From Odontocerum albicorne (taxonomy: Eukaryota > Arthropoda > Insecta > Trichoptera > Odontoceridae): a stretch of DNA of 64,000 nucleotides. Position 1 is the stretch's first letter. The number at the start of each line of letters is the position of its first letter. This document shows, one piece after another, positions 11,276 through 24,099 of the stretch. A program made the translations under genes and the position numbers. Under the pieces are notes generated by a model. The model searched no databases and was not told the DNA's origin. It saw only the letters and a program-made list of their open reading frames with translations. The stretch is taken from assembly GCA_949825065.1 (NCBI GenBank), contig OX463846.1, positions 20,159,413 to 20,223,412 of the forward strand. The letters are read 5' to 3'.

Positions 11276-11900
11276 GCAGTGGTTTTAAAACTTTTTCGTT
11301 TCATAGTGCCCTTAGTAGAAAAAGGTTTTTTCACGGCACCCTAAAATAACTTAGTAATTAGTGGAATGGGTTAACCTATTATCTCAGCTATCGTCATTTC
11401 TTATTCAGCATTGAGTTTTGAGCGATATTTGATTTTAGTAACAAAACCTAGCTTGTATATCTTAAGATTATTATCCATGGATCACAAATCTTATTATCTA
11501 TAGTTTGATGAGTTGAAATGCAGAATTCTTAATGTTTCTGCGTCACATACCTATTTGAGTGTAATTATTTTCTTGTTCGTAATATTTAGCTAAAATCGTT
11601 TACTTTACATCTAATTTACATCTATGTTTGTTTATTGTTTTTTTTTGCAAATGTGAGTCATCGAAAATGGAACCAGAATTTGTTGAGCTTTAGCATTCAG
11701 CAAAAGATATTCATTACTTACTGCTATCCAAAACTCAATTAGTTCCATATCGACAAATTTTGTTTTGATGTACTGAGGTTGTCTGGGATTAATAAAATTG
11801 TCGAATATCCCGCGACCCCCCTTGGGCATTGGAGGGCACACTTTGATAACCTCTGCCTTAATAGAATATGCTGGCTAAAATACAGAAAAGAGAACATCTT
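11276..11900 (-). mobile_element. hAT-superfamily remnant: transposase C-terminus and 3' terminal repeat
   Basis: On the minus strand, 11632-11841 is open. Its part ELIEFWIAVSNEYLLLNAKA and QQILVPFSMTHIC matches the C-terminal dimerisation region of hAT transposases and their domesticated relatives (ZBED5/SCAND3-like), where FW..V...YP.L...A..IL.PF.TTYLCE is conserved. Weaker related sequence continues left to a terminal CAGTGGTTTTAAAACTTTTT at 11276, which fits a hAT inverted repeat (CAGTGGTTCTCAAA...). The catalytic Asp residues lie upstream and are not recognisable. Frame breaks follow the open part, so it is dead. Confidence 0.65.
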
Positions 11901-12044
11901 CATTCTGATTCAGTCTCTTGGTTTTATTCTTTTTCACTTAAAATTATACGGGAACATTTTTGAATTGAACGATTAATTATTATATCAATTTTATTATTTA
12001 TTTTTATGAGAAATATTAAAAAATATAATGTTTTTTTAGTAAAT
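11901..12044. other. Short AT-rich spacer
   Basis: Nothing recognised between the hAT remnant and the SINE. Confidence 0.5.
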
Positions 12045-12240
12045 TTGACCAACTCTGTGGCTCATTAGGTAAGACGCCTATTTTCGTGGCTCATTAGGTT
12101 GACCAACTCTGTGGCTCATTAGGTAAGACGCGGAAATTACTGGTTTGACTCCCGTGGGAATCCGTATTTATATAAAAAGGATTTTAGTGTGCTTCTTACT
12201 TATGGCACCTTAACCACCTTTCTCGTTTGTTTAACAACAT
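12045..12240 (+). mobile_element. tRNA-derived SINE with internally duplicated head
   Basis: The A-box-like TGGCTCATTAGGTAAGACGC and B-box-like GGTTTGACTCC are correctly ordered and spaced for a tRNA-derived head. The segment starting TTGACCAACTCTGTGGCTCA occurs at 12045 and again at 12099 (54-bp offset), with a third partial GTGGCTCATTAGGT between. This partly duplicates the promoter head. The 3' body is shorter and less like the other copies. Confidence 0.7.
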
Positions 12241-13059
12241 TTTAATGCACTGAGTAATACAATGCAGTGGTCAATATTAGAGAAATATTTTTCTGGAATA
12301 GTAATCACGAACTAATTAATTTAAAGTTTTTGATATAAGATCAATCCTTGTAACAGATAAAAAACAAAGGTCCTATTTTTACTCTACTACTAAATTTTTA
12401 AACACATATTGATTGGCCCTTTGGAGCGTTTTGAATAATTTATGTCAGTTTTTTAGCTAACATACCTTTCAAACGTTTGATTTAGGAGTTTAATCCGGCA
12501 AGGGAGAAATTAATGGCCTTTTCTCTCCGCTTGTTTTGGTGTAGGCTGTAACTTATAAAATACCTATTTTGAGTAACGAGTTTTGTATAATAAATCTTTT
12601 TCTGAGTCAATATGGCAAAGAATCTAATTTTGAGGTTTTTAAATTATGATTGGAGAGTGTGAAAGAAAAAAGAAGTTGTATTATTTATATATTATGTAAA
12701 CAATGAAATACTAGAAGTATTGAGAAAAAATATTCTTGTTTGGAATTATGTAAGTACACTGGTGACGAAAAAAGGAGATATATATTAAGGGCGAGTAACA
12801 ATAGGGATAAACGTCGGAAGAGAATTAATTTATGTTATTATCTTGATTTATGGGTATAATTCCTGGAAATGGGCAATATATTAAAGGAACCGGAGAGGCA
12901 TGTGTTCCGGATAATGTGTAGTGTGTCAATATACTACTAAATAATAAACGCAATGAATGAGAACTAAAAATCTATGTTACAAGTGAGTTGAAAATATCAC
13001 ACTGAAGTGATTTGTAAATGACGAATGAATCAGTGCCAAACGATTGAATTTAAATATAA
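12241..13059. other. AT-rich DNA, nothing recognised
   Basis: No convincing coding pattern. The stretch just before 13060 may be further decayed LINE A sequence. Confidence 0.45.
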
Positions 13060-13235
13060 CATATGAACGTGAGTGCAAGTCGTGGTAGATGGAGATTTAA
13101 AAAATATACTTGGATCAAATGAATAAAGTTTTGAAATAATCGAATACAAGGAGTAAAATGAATCGGAGGAACTGTATAAGAAGGTGTATAGACAAGGAAG
13201 TATGGGTAGTATGTCTTGATAGGAAAGATAAGCTT
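13060..13235 (+). mobile_element. LINE A 3'-end fragment
   Basis: Broken frames on the plus strand give YLDQMNKVLK, then KMNRRNCIRRCIDKEVWVVC. These correspond to the tail of the LINE A family, where a W/L.DQI..VLK...V.S..NRR.C..R..D..E...VC.DR segment ends the reverse-transcriptase ORF. Minus-strand open frames here are antisense shadows. The rest of the element is absent. Confidence 0.55.
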
Positions 13236-13857
13236 TTTGTATTTTCTTTTCACTATAACAAGGAAATACGGTGTTAGTTGTTATTTTTGTACGAAAATCG
13301 ATGTAAATGTAAATTGAGTTTTCCTTAGATTTTCTCATTGTATTGTATTTATTCGCTAAGTGAGAGTATTTATCCAGATATCTCAAGATAAACTGGGATA
13401 GAAGAGGTCCATTTAATTTCCAACCCAATAAAGGTTAAATGACATGGCGTGTAAAGGATTGCGAAACTTTTTTAGTTTGAGTTTTCTTATTCATCCAATC
13501 ATTCTAGAAAAAGTTTTGTGGAATGAAATAACAATCCAACATAACAAAGCTAAATATTAATTCAAATGAGCTGATAACCTATTTGAAGCCATTTTTGTTT
13601 TGTTTTATATTGATATATAAACAGTATTATACAATAGAAAAAAGGCAAACAAAGTGAGCCCAATATATTAATAAAACAAACTCATATAATTTATTTAATA
13701 TAATTCATTCCAGAAAAAAAAAACAGCTTCGATACTTTACTATTGTAAGATGTCAAAATCATATAGACCACAATTGTTTGCAATAAAGTTAAATGTAATT
13801 TAACCAAACAAGTTCTGAGTTATTGTAAAATATGTCATTCAAATATGTCAAATCATC
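13236..13857. other. AT-rich DNA, nothing recognised
   Basis: No coding or repeat structure supported. Confidence 0.45.
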
Positions 13858-13990
13858 GAAGCGCATGGCCGCGCGGTAACACACTAGACTTCCATACAGA
13901 AGGTCATCTGCTCTCCTCGAATGATGCAGGCATTTTTTCTGCCTAGTATTCGAAGGCTTAAGGATACCTATGGTTTCAGTCTTAGATATT
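13858..13990 (+). mobile_element. Possible tRNA-derived SINE head
   Basis: ATGGCCGCGCGGTAACACAC looks like a tRNA A-box region. A CCTCGAATGATGC stretch lies where a B box would be, but the match is weak. The segment is richer in GC than its surroundings. It does not share the tail of the main SINE family of this window. Confidence 0.35.
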
Positions 13991-14644
13991 TTTATATAAA
14001 AAGCGAAAAAAAAAACATGTCAGTGTGCTCCAATCGTCTCACTTCAGGTGTGCTATGGGATCCAGTATAGCGGCGGGGCCGTTTGCTGGTGTGCAATGGC
14101 TTACTTACTCGCAACTTTGCTTTCCAACTAAATTAACGTTGGAATAACGAGGGGATCTTCAAGTACAGACCCAGCAACGACGACGACAAACCATCATCCA
14201 GTCTAGATACTTGTCTCCATAATTAACTTCCACCGATATCGGCTCTGGATAGTTCATCGTTATTAACCCATTTTATTCTTGGCTTGCAAAGCAGTTGACG
14301 TCTTTCAAGGAGGCGCTTACTATCGAAGTCTTCCAATCTTAATATACTAGTATTTCGTAACACCTGGTTCTTCAGTGGGCTAGTGCACTCATGCACTGCT
14401 CCAAAAATTTTTCCAATGGTGAAATATAGTATGTTTTCCAAAAATAACGATCAATTTTCTTGGATGCATGTCTTAAGGGCAAATTTATCGTAATCCAAAC
14501 GTGATGAATGTATAGTACTATAAAAGGTAATAGTTAAACGCACTTTTTCGGCCATTATGTACCCAAATTGCTTGGGCGGTTTTTTGGCCATTTCAAAGGC
14601 GCACAAAATAAATAGTTTTTTTCGGTGCTTAATTTTTTTTAATA
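13991..14644. other. Mixed GC-richer block, possibly a decayed transposon
   Basis: 14020-14210 is GC-richer than average. A minus-strand frame at 14223-14441 ends with CKPRIKWVNNDELSRADIG. This faintly resembles the GRP..RW.D tail of LINE polyproteins, but not enough to assign. Confidence 0.3.
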
Positions 14645-14960
14645 GCGCAAATTAAAAGTATGATACAAACCAAAATATATATCTATTCAGTATATCTGTG
14701 TGTCGAATGTGGTGTAAAAAAAGTACATAATTGTGATACAACACTCGAAGATGGTGTCCACTTTATAAGGCCGATTACCACTGATGGTGACCGAATAAAG
14801 GCATTTATCGATAATAACCAGCGTTCTACGTCAGAAAAGATTAATGTGGTACTGTCAATATTAAAAAAACCCTTTTACGATCATCAAACGCAATCTCGTG
14901 TTTGAATTCAACCAAAAAATACGAAATTATTTCCTGGCAACCCAATAAATATGTTTATGG
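14645..14960 (+). pseudogene. Decayed mariner-like transposase N-terminal fragment
   Basis: The open frame 14660-14905 contains LEDGVHFIRPITTDGDRIKA then FIDNNQRSTSEKINVVLSI. This follows the mariner pattern LED..RSGRP...TD.D.IK..IE.N.R.T..EIA..L.IS at the junction of the two helix-turn-helix domains. The first helices and the entire catalytic core are not recognisable. It is from a different subfamily from the mariners at 6 and 36 kb. Confidence 0.5.
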
Positions 14961-17589
14961 TTTGTTATCGAAACTTAATATCGATTTACATTGAATATTT
15001 TGACTATGTGAAGTATGTTATATAAAATATGAATATTATGAGCTTAAATTATAGATCCTTAGATCCTGAGAAATTTTTATTATTTGTGTAAATATTAAGA
15101 CGTACGCAAGGTTCAATAATACGTATTCTATTAAATTTATAAATACTTTCCTGTGATCTTATTTATTCGAATACATCAGATTAATGCGAAAAATATCTCG
15201 TATTTGGCGTTATGAAAGATAATATCGATAAAGGTTTATAAAAATCCCAGAAGGTTTTTTCATATTTAACATACAATATTTTTGGATTTAAGCAAAATCT
15301 GTTATAAATAGCTCGATAATTCACATAAGCAATTTTTATGTATCTTCCGTTTTTTTTATTTTGTTTGATGTATTTTTTTCGCAATTTGTCGTTAGAATGT
15401 AATACATACAATAGTTTTTTTTTTGAAAAAAAAAAAAACACTGGTTAACTATATACGAGTAGATGGGAGTCGAGACGACTTTTTTCTAAGCTGATCGGCC
15501 ATTTTCCGTTTCCCTCTAGTCTCTCTCTATTTTCATCTTCCTAAGGTTCTGTTGCATATTGTCTAAAAGCCTTTGTCTCGGTCTGCCAAGTGGCCGTCTT
15601 CTGTGTTGTTTGGCTTACATAACAATCTCTGTTGGCCGTGTCAACTGAGATCTGCTTACATGGCATATGCATGCCAACCTTGGTGACCTTATATCTCTGG
15701 TAATTAGTGGTTACCTTGTTTATATTCGAGTTTTTCATTAGATTTCATTAACATTCTTCTGCAGCCTGTTTCAATACTCGTATCTACGACAGTTTAAACA
15801 TTTAATTAACCTCCATGTTCTAAAGCCGACACTTGTAAGTAGAAAGAGCTTTATATCGTTAATTCAAAACGAGTTAAAGCCTCTTAAGGTTGGTTAAGAA
15901 AGTATTTGTTTGTAATACCCATTTAAAAATGATAGAAATATTTTAGAAATAAACTTCTGTTATATATTTTTCATTGCAAAAGTAGAAGCAATAAATATTT
16001 GATGTCTGAAGAGCTTTTTTGTGAGGCGTATTTTGAACAAACCATAACCGTATTAAATACTTATAGTATACTCTACTTAATAGAATTGAGATCTCCTGAG
16101 AAAATATATTTTATTTAATCGATATTTGAGCCTGTCATTTACTTAAAAGCATATCTCGATCAAAATTATTTTTTACCAGCTATAAGAAAATAAAAGTCTT
16201 GCTTATAATTCCATAAATACTACACGAATATTTTAAGCTTCATACCGTGTTTTTTATCCTAAAATTTAACGCGTAATGTTTTCATGCCACATATAAGTTA
16301 TCAAATTCAAAAAGTTTAATGGTAATCTAAAACTTTTAACGCTAGTATTATTTGTTTTCTTTAATAATATTGTATTTATTTTATTCTTTCTTATATAAGT
16401 GGTCATTTTAAAATGTAATACTATGCATAACCGATAAAACTTTTCAATACCTTTTTTTCAACATATGTCCGGCTAGATTTCGAAGAAAACTCGTATATAT
16501 GGTTAATTCATTCTTAATTTAAAAAAAATGTACATACGTATCTTGAAATGGAAATTATCATGAAGCTTAAACGTTAATTAAAATAGTGTATTATATTTAC
16601 TAAGTCTTTATATACTCGTATAAGAGTCCTCTACTCAAATGGCATAATTACTATCAATAAGGAAAACTTAACTAATTGCAGTTTGTAGTATTTGGAATTG
16701 TCCAATGCCGTAAGATTACGTAAGATTCCCATTACTACAGCAAATTAATCCCCATAGTGATATATTTTCATTACATTCCTATTGAAATAAGACAACAATT
16801 ATTTTTACGATTTGAGACGAGCTATTAAATTATACTGGGATATAATTTACTCCTGTTGAAATAACCACTTATCCAATGTTTTTTAAGCGCATAATAGCTC
16901 AGTTCCTTCTAAAGATAAGGCAGCTTATTGTAAATTCTTATACTAAATACCTTAACTTTTTTTTTACTATTGTAGTCGATGACGATGGGTGTAAAATTTG
17001 TATGTTGTAAAATTCAGTTCCATGTTCACAAATTAAATAATCAACAGTCTTTTTGCCAATCTTAACGGTGAAGAAGGATTTCTTTTCAACATCTTCATTT
17101 TTTTTATATGAATTTATTTATTTATTTATTATTACACATTACAAGAAATAAACATAATTTGCGAAACAAAAAAAAACAACAGGTAATTTAATTTGGACAT
17201 ACAATTTTAACGGATCTGGCTTTGTTGCCTTTCATTTGTCGTATCCCCAGTAAATTAGGCTTTTTCCTGTATCTCACTGAGGATATTAAGCATGAAAAAA
17301 TAAATCGATATTTCTTTCCGATTTTTGATTACACAAAAACAAAATCCCATTGCACGTTCTCATCAACCCGACAAACAGTGACACTCAATTACAACTGGAA
17401 ACATCATGCGAAATCAAACCCTTTACACATCATCACTCCAGAAAGACCAAAATGTTCATCCCATAATATACCGCACACAATCATAGGAATAAAAACAAAA
17501 ATACACAGAAACACAAATACAAAACAACAAAAATTAAAACAACAAGAAGAAACCCACACTCAAGGGCCAACACTAATCTTTTCCACACG
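14961..17589. other. 2.6 kb of AT-rich DNA without recognised genes
   Basis: No family resemblance in the short open frames, including 17222-17602 (+), which is rich in Lys, Thr and Gln with no domain pattern and lies beside a minus-strand LINE. TACTCGTA or its complement occurs at 15454, 15775 and 16613. Confidence 0.45.
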
Positions 17590-17935
17590 TCATTCATGCT
17601 GAAAGCCCAAGTACTCAAAACCCTGTCGCAATAACAACCACGCTTCGATCGACTGTCTAAATGGTTTTCCTCCCTTTACCTTTATTAAATTCGGCACGCC
17701 ATTGTTTGTCATGGGAGCCAAATAAGCATATTGCCTTTGGGCAAAAGAGGTTTTATCTCTAGGGATGGTGAACATTTCATTAGTTGCCATGCGTGTCATG
17801 TGTCTCTGCTGAGTCTGCATCTTCCCTTGCTCTCGATGGTAGTGCCAGATAATGGATTTGAGATACAAATTAGCTATATTCAGGACCCGATAATCTCTGC
17901 AAAGCTCCGCCATGAGATACCGGGCAGGAAGGAAT
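17590..17935 (-). mobile_element. Jockey-like LINE, C-terminal fragment of the reverse-transcriptase ORF (LINE C type)
   Basis: A 107-codon open frame ends with TRMATNEMFTIPRDKTSFAQ, then RQYAYLAPMTNNGVPNLIKV and FRQSIEAWLLLRQGFEYLGF. The pattern (H.TR....M..P...T.FGQ..F.Y.AP..YN.IP..IK......F...I..WLL) is the usual extreme C-terminus after the reverse transcriptase in Jockey/CR1-like elements. Codon use is ordinary and the frame is intact over this stretch, so it is less decayed than most copies here. Nothing upstream on the minus strand past about 17935 is recognisable. Confidence 0.6.
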
Positions 17936-19037
17936 TAAATAAAAGTAATTAAAAAAACGATGAAAGTTTTTTGAAATCACTGACTTGGTTTATTTTCCTC
18001 TACTCCACGTCGCACGTATCAAGCATTCTTGGAAAAACTGGTACATAATGCATTTCCGCTTATTCTTGTTAAAAGCCGTTTTTATATTTTCTCCGCTCGC
18101 GTGGACTTTTCAAAGGGTTTTTTTTTCGTTTTTTGTTATTGTCTGACATAAAAGTTTCTCTTTATTTTGGTACGATATAAAACCAATTTTTATTTCAGTC
18201 ATTTGAAATAACATAACATAAACAGAATAATTTTAGGTTTAAAATTAAATATTTTACCGTCAACTAAAAATAGTAAATAAAAGAGAAATATAGTAATTAG
18301 TTTCTCACCGTTTTCGGAGGTTCACAATCGAAATACGCAGAACCTTTTTTCTTTCTTATAATGAATGACGTATTATAAAAAAATCACCATCATCATGAAC
18401 TATTGGGGTAGGCAAATAGCATATTATCTTCACTTCTGTCACGTTCATACTCATCCTACTGTAAAGGATTTTCACTCTTTTCTCATTCAAATTTGATGCA
18501 TTTGGTCGCGGTATGTTTTTTGGTATTTTAAAATTTCTTGTACGTTATATACAACTTATATAGATTACCTATATTTTTGGAAATATTTTATTATGTATTC
18601 ATGAATCGTGAAGATAAAATAAAGCTTTTTGTTTAATAAGGTTTTTTTAATACTTCAATTTAAAAATCCGATCTTTGTGATATTTTAGGCAAACAAAAAT
18701 TTTAAGGGTTTATGTTTAGATCCAATTTAAATTTCAATTAAAAATTTCGTCGTTCATTGAATTTATTAAATAAAATTCATAATAAATCATTTGATGTTTA
18801 CTGAGTTGAAAAGATGACGGTACACTAAATAAGAGCGTAGATAAAAATACAACGAAACGATCAAATAATTGTTTAAAGAAAGTGTATACGACAAGTGATT
18901 ATAATAATAATCTTAGATGTGCGAGAATGAGTTGCTCTTTCAAGATTGATTATATATATGAAATTACCTTAGAGGCGATAAAAATGGCTGTCAAGGATAT
19001 GAAAAAGAGTTAGGCTGTAGCATATTATAGTATAGCC
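17936..19037. other. AT-rich DNA, nothing recognised
   Basis: No gene or repeat supported. The last 8 bases (19030-19037) are the left target duplication of the hAT MITE. Confidence 0.5.
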
Positions 19038-19336
19038 CATTGTTTCCCAAAGTTGGCTATACTGCCCCCCTGTGGGTGCTGTAGCAATCTCGGGGGAGGG
19101 CGGCGGTGCTAGTCCCAGTGGCAGTAAGGAGGCGTTGAGGAGCAAGTGGTAATAAGAAGATTAAATTAAAAGATTACACGCACTGCTCCATGAATATTTT
19201 GGTGAAATAAAAAAAAAAGACACAACAGCACTTATAAATCTATTATAAGTTGAGATTAAAATAAAGTTTTCCCGAGGGAGGTGCTGAAAAATAATTGAAA
19301 AGGGGACGGTGAGCCAAAAAAGTTTGAGAAATTTTG
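19038..19336. mobile_element. hAT-type MITE, 299 bp, with 8-bp target duplication
   Basis: The left end CATTGTTTCCCAAAGTTGGC and the right end (complement of ..AGTTTGAGAAATTTTG) are inverted repeats of the CAGTGTTTCCCAAA type found at hAT ends. Flanks are GTATAGCC (19030-19037) and GTTTAGCC (19337-19344), an 8-bp duplication with one mismatch, as hAT transposases make. The interior is clearly GC-richer (for example TCTCGGGGGAGGGCGGCGGT) than the host DNA and has no open frame. It is non-autonomous. Confidence 0.75.
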
Positions 19337-19429
19337 GTTTAGCCCTTGAGTATATTGTACATGAAGGGGATGGATTGATTGAATGGATGGATGTATATTT
19401 TTAAGCACATTTTGAATCTTTAGGTTACT

Positions 19430-20835
19430 GACTGGAGAAAAGTAATCGTTGTGCCATTATATTGGTCAATTGGCCTGACAATATAAGGGTCAGGGCTCTT
19501 TGATGGAGTGCAATAACTAAAGATCCATTACTTTATTAAGTGTTGTAGGTAAACTGTATGTAAGGATTTTAATTGAGAGAGTAATTTAATTGTAGGTATG
19601 GGGGGTATAATTACACGCAAAGGTGCTTTTTTGGTAGAATAAGTTAAACGGAATTTGCGTTACGGAACATATTTGGGAAATGTTTAGGAAGGGGAAGGAA
19701 AGAATTTTATGCATTTCTAGATTTAGAGAAAGCGTATGAACTTTAAAGAAGATAGATATTGTGGAAAATTTTAAAAAGCTTTTGCGGGAATGATAAAGTA
19801 ATATCTGTCATTGCATCATTATATTAAATAATTAAATGTACAAAGAAGGGTGTGTAAGAAAAATCGAATTAAAATGACTAAAAACGTAAAACAATGGTGC
19901 GTGACGTTACCTTGGTTCTTAATTTTTTATAAATATTCATGTGTGCGCGATTTAAAAGATGATGGGAGAGGTGTAAGAGTGAGTGAATAAATATAGTTTA
20001 CTTCTGTTTGCTGAAGATACGGTGATGCGTGCTGAGAATGAAATAAATTGAATAGATATGATAAGTGAGCTGTATGAGAAATGTTTAGTAAAAGGTTTGA
20101 AAATGAACGAACCAAACAGGGTCCTTCCTTAATATCATAAAGTTAATAGGTTAACACCAAAAGTTGACTAAAGAAAAAAGGTTTGTAAAGAGTGTGTATG
20201 GGAGAACAGGAGCATTTTGGTTAATTTTGCTATCTGGGCAGTATGTTTATTGAGCCGAGTTGAAAGGGACATTGAAAGAAAGGTAATGACAAGGAACAAG
20301 GTGAATGGATAACTTGATGTAATATAAATTAACTGCATTTAATCAAGAGTAGTAAAAATGACATGACATAATATTCTGTTGGTGTTCAACTTAACGTCAA
20401 GAAGTGAAACTTGGACAGACGCAGAAGAAGGATATAAGTAAGATTAATACTGTAAAGATGCATGCACTAAAAATGTGGAAGGTCAATGTATGAAAGATGG
20501 CGAAATGAAGGCGTCAGAAATTAATGCATGAATAAAATATATATTTTAAGTAAAATGAAAAAAAAAAGCTTGTAGATGGTTTGGAAGGGATAAAAAATGA
20601 ATGACAAAACAATATCTGATAAGTATACAAGTAAGAAGTACAATGTGAGCGTAATGGAAAAAGAAGACCGAAGAAAACGTTGGATCAATTGGACCAGATT
20701 TTTAAACAAGGTAAAGTGAGAAGTATGAATAAATAAAGATTTTGCAAGATAATAAAAGTTTGGAAATGTGTTATATCTACCTATCCCCCAATGGACATGG
20801 CGTGATGATACGTGTACATATATTTCTAGGTAATA
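19430..20835 (+). pseudogene. Near-complete reverse-transcriptase region of LINE A, heavily decayed
   Basis: Despite many stops and frame changes, the motif order of a non-LTR reverse transcriptase can be followed: VPLYWS (19452), the KCCR..VCKDFN..ES block, the catalytic A box as FLDLEKAYE-like sequence (about 19717), VRQWCVTLPW (about 19890), the catalytic C box as LLFAEDTVM at 20001-20030 (FADD changed to FAED), ISELYEKCLVKGLKMN, the thumb with SREGDIERKVM and SETWTDAEE (about 20412), then the tail NGKRRPKKTLDQLDQIFKQG and VISTYPPMDMA. No endonuclease is seen. All minus-strand open frames here are shadows. It is the longest LINE A copy in the window. Clade is uncertain. Confidence 0.75.
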
Positions 20836-21359
20836 TTTACTGTATAGCAAACTTCAGAGAAGATAATAGGTATTAAAATAATATTTTTACTTTAAATTTG
20901 GTCTCTTTTATTTAATATATGAAAAATACTTATGCCTTTGACATTTGTCGTCGTGAAGGAGTATTTTTTTATATATTCGTATATTCCTTACAAAACTTAT
21001 GCATAAATCGGCAAAATTACAATTCCGACAGGAAAGAATTTTCTTGAAATAAAAAAGTGGGAAAACACAGATGTTGTGACATTTTAACAAGAAAACTTAC
21101 CGTATCGCTAAAAATGTCAATCAAACTAAGCGACAAGCTAACATTGAACAACTGTTAAATAAAAAAAATATAATATTAAATTTGTTTATTTGCAGAGTTG
21201 TTTTGTTGTCACTAAAAACAAACAAAAAAATTATTAACGGATATTCAAATGAGTTTTCAGAAATATTATTATATATTATATAACACCATTTACTGGTAAA
21301 CTCGACATCAATAAAACAATATGCTCTTATAGGATATCACAATTAAATATGGAAGTAAA
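20836..21359. other. AT-rich DNA between two LINE A copies
   Basis: Nothing recognised; it could be LINE 3' untranslated sequence. Confidence 0.4.
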
Positions 21360-21790
21360 TTTTGGACGTGGCATTAAGCGATGAAAGTAAAGTAAATGCG
21401 GTAGAAATGGGAATGTTCCGTAGAATGCAAGGAATAAGAATGTGTGACAAAACAAGAAATGAGGACATTAGGCAAGAATGTGGATTGAAAGAAGATGTGG
21501 ACCTTAATAGTAAAAAGGAGCATTGAGATAACTCTTATCATGAAAAAATAATAAGTCATGATAAAAAAAAATTGCTTAGTATTTAAATAAGGTACGAGAA
21601 GTTTGGGAAGATATGGCATGCCCTAATTCATCAAACTGCGAAGAGGGGAAGGGAGAATTGTCTTTATAATAGGAAAGTATCCATGATTATGAAACCAAAG
21701 ATGCATAGAATGAAGTGGAGATAAGTTATATCGGCCTACTTAAAAAGGGACATGGCGTGATAGTGAAGATAACGTTGTTCTTATGGAACT
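21360..21790 (+). mobile_element. LINE A 3'-end fragment
   Basis: The plus strand gives NAVEMGMFRRMQGIRMCDKT then RNEDIRQECGLKEDVDL. This is the thumb-to-tail pattern (R.VEM..LRR..G..R.D..RNE.IR...G). Further right, broken frames end with sequence like LLKKGHGVI. The interior between has frame losses. It begins about 520 bp after the longer copy and overlaps the same protein region, so it is a separate insertion or a duplication. Confidence 0.6.
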
Positions 21791-21870
21791 AGAGTAGCTC
21801 GCCTTGGGTTTTAAAAGTCAAGTGCGTTAACCGAATCCCAAAGCTTGAGTTGTGATTCAATTGTTCGACA
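21791..21870 (+). mobile_element. Possible SINE head
   Basis: GTAGCTCGCCTTGGG... followed at tRNA-like spacing by TTGTGATTCAATTGTTCGAC could be a decayed A/B-box pair. The match is weak. Confidence 0.25.
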
Positions 21871-24099
21871 GAAATCCTAGATCGCGTAAAACATTTGCTT
21901 TTTTAAAGCATAACTAGCAGTTTTAAAAAATATCATTGGTTGCTTATGTTTTCATTTATCTTATAGCTAACATTTGCTTAAAAAAAGTTATGATTGATAA
22001 CATTTTAAACAATGAGGACAGAACTTGAGTTTAGAAATAATTTTTAAGTAATCCATGCTGTTTTTATATTAAGTATTTTGAATAATTGAAATATTTCGAC
22101 TTTGAAACAAATTACAACGAAATACATAAATTTTATATTTGAAATATCTTTTTATAGTATTTTCTAATAATACTTAACGTCTTAAGGATATTTAAAAATA
22201 AATGTCTTTGTTATACTACTAGTTACATAAATCTTAGTGGAAACAAATATTATTACAAAAAAGTAGACTTAAATGTAAAAATAATCCTCATTTTTTAATA
22301 GATGTATTTTGAGTCAATATATCATACACAATGATTCCGTCCGATCATATACAAAACCGAGATCATTCCGACGCAAGAAAACCTTGAGATAGGAGGTAGA
22401 AACACGTTTATTGGGGATTAATGTTATTTGTGGAATAAAAAAAATAATAATAAATTATTTAACATGGATCATCATAAAAAATCAAAGTCGAAATCTTCGA
22501 TATATCGCCGAATTTACGTTGCCTAAAATATAAACTGGTTTGAATTTTAGTTTATAAAATAATTCGGTTAAATAAGTAACGGTTAAATTGGCCTTAAAGA
22601 AATCAGTGAAACTTGATAATTACTCTCGGTAATCGCATAATTTTCTAAGTTAACTGTTTCATATAGGAAAATATGTTTTTTTAATAAATAATGTAAACAC
22701 ATATGGTATATGTGTATTCCATTAATAAAAATGAGCGTAAAGTATACAAAGTGCAAATAATAAATCATCCCGAATTGCCACTCTTTTATGACAGATGTCG
22801 TCCACGTCATAAAGTGTCGAAGAATAAAAAGTATTAGAAAGATCTGTGAGAATTACTTATATTACTTTCCCCCCTTTCTACACAACTAACTACAGTGGCT
22901 TAGCATACAATTTTTATGATCGCATCAAACACATTATTGAGAAAAAATGTTTTAGTGATTCAACTGCTAGTACAGTTTGTAAAAGTGTATTGATCATTGT
23001 TTCCTTTTTAGATTTTAATAGCACAGGCACAAACAATTCATTTCCACATAAACAAAAAGTCCTAAAGAAAAATCATGATATAAATATAAGTCATGCTTTT
23101 AAATCGTAGGTCCTTAGTAGAATCACCATTATTTAATATTGATATTTTTTGTATAATCAGTCAGAAAAGAAAACGTATTGTATTTTATTTGGTTTTATTT
23201 AAATCACTGACGATTTTTGTTCAATGTGCATCTACAGAGTGCTGGAGAAAATTATATACCAAATTTTGTTAAAACAAATTTGGAGTTTTGCACCAATTTA
23301 CACGATATGTGGTATTCAGTGAGGTGTTTGAAGTGTTAATATAAATAAATCAATAATGATATGGCCAAATTATGAAATCACATATACGTAAAAAAAATTG
23401 TTACATCTTTTTTCAATTATTCTTAACTACAACTTCTTATGGCAGGCTAAAATGAGTATATTACGTAATATAATCACAAATCAATTAGATTAAAAAGGAT
23501 ATATACAATCTTAGGACTGGCTAACTCGTAGTATTTGATATATTTTCTGTCTATATAAGGAAGGAAAATTCTTTATAACTATTTTTTGGTTTCATTTATA
23601 CTCATGAAAAAACCCTATTAACATTTATTGGTAGACTTCATCCCGACTTCAAATGAGGGCAGGAAGAATAAAATAACGTTGATAGTTTTTTCAAAAAGGT
23701 ATTTTTACCACAATGGTTAAAATTCTATAAAGAAACCAGACAAAGTAATAAAAACGTATTTTTATTTAAAAACTTTCCTTTTATTAAAAAAAGTTTAACA
23801 CCTCTATGCTACAATAAAAGATAAAACCTTTTAATATTTAGATTGGACTTTTTGTTTTCTTTTCAGGCGACAAAACCAAGAAAGTTTCCTTCATTTTATT
23901 ATTTTTATTTAATTTTCATGAAAAAAGTATTGTTCATAATAAGATAGTAAAACATCAACCATAATAAGACGGATTTTCTAGCTCGACAAGATTTTTTTCT
24001 ATAATTTACGACTTGATAAATCTCTCAAATTTTTGACAATATGTTGGGTTTAAGTGCATTGGCGACTAAACGAATAGAATTTTGAAAGAAGGAAGATTA
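21871..24099. other. 2.2 kb of AT-rich DNA without recognised genes
   Basis: Short open frames (22583-22810 minus, 22846-23109 plus) show no protein family pattern. No repeats noted. Confidence 0.45.

Noticed and set aside
14223..14441. Minus-strand frame ending CKPRIKWVNNDELSRADIG as a LINE tail
   Set aside because: Too short and too weak a match to assign to any family.
17222..17602. 126-codon plus-strand frame
   Set aside because: No family pattern, biased composition, next to a LINE on the other strand; probably chance.
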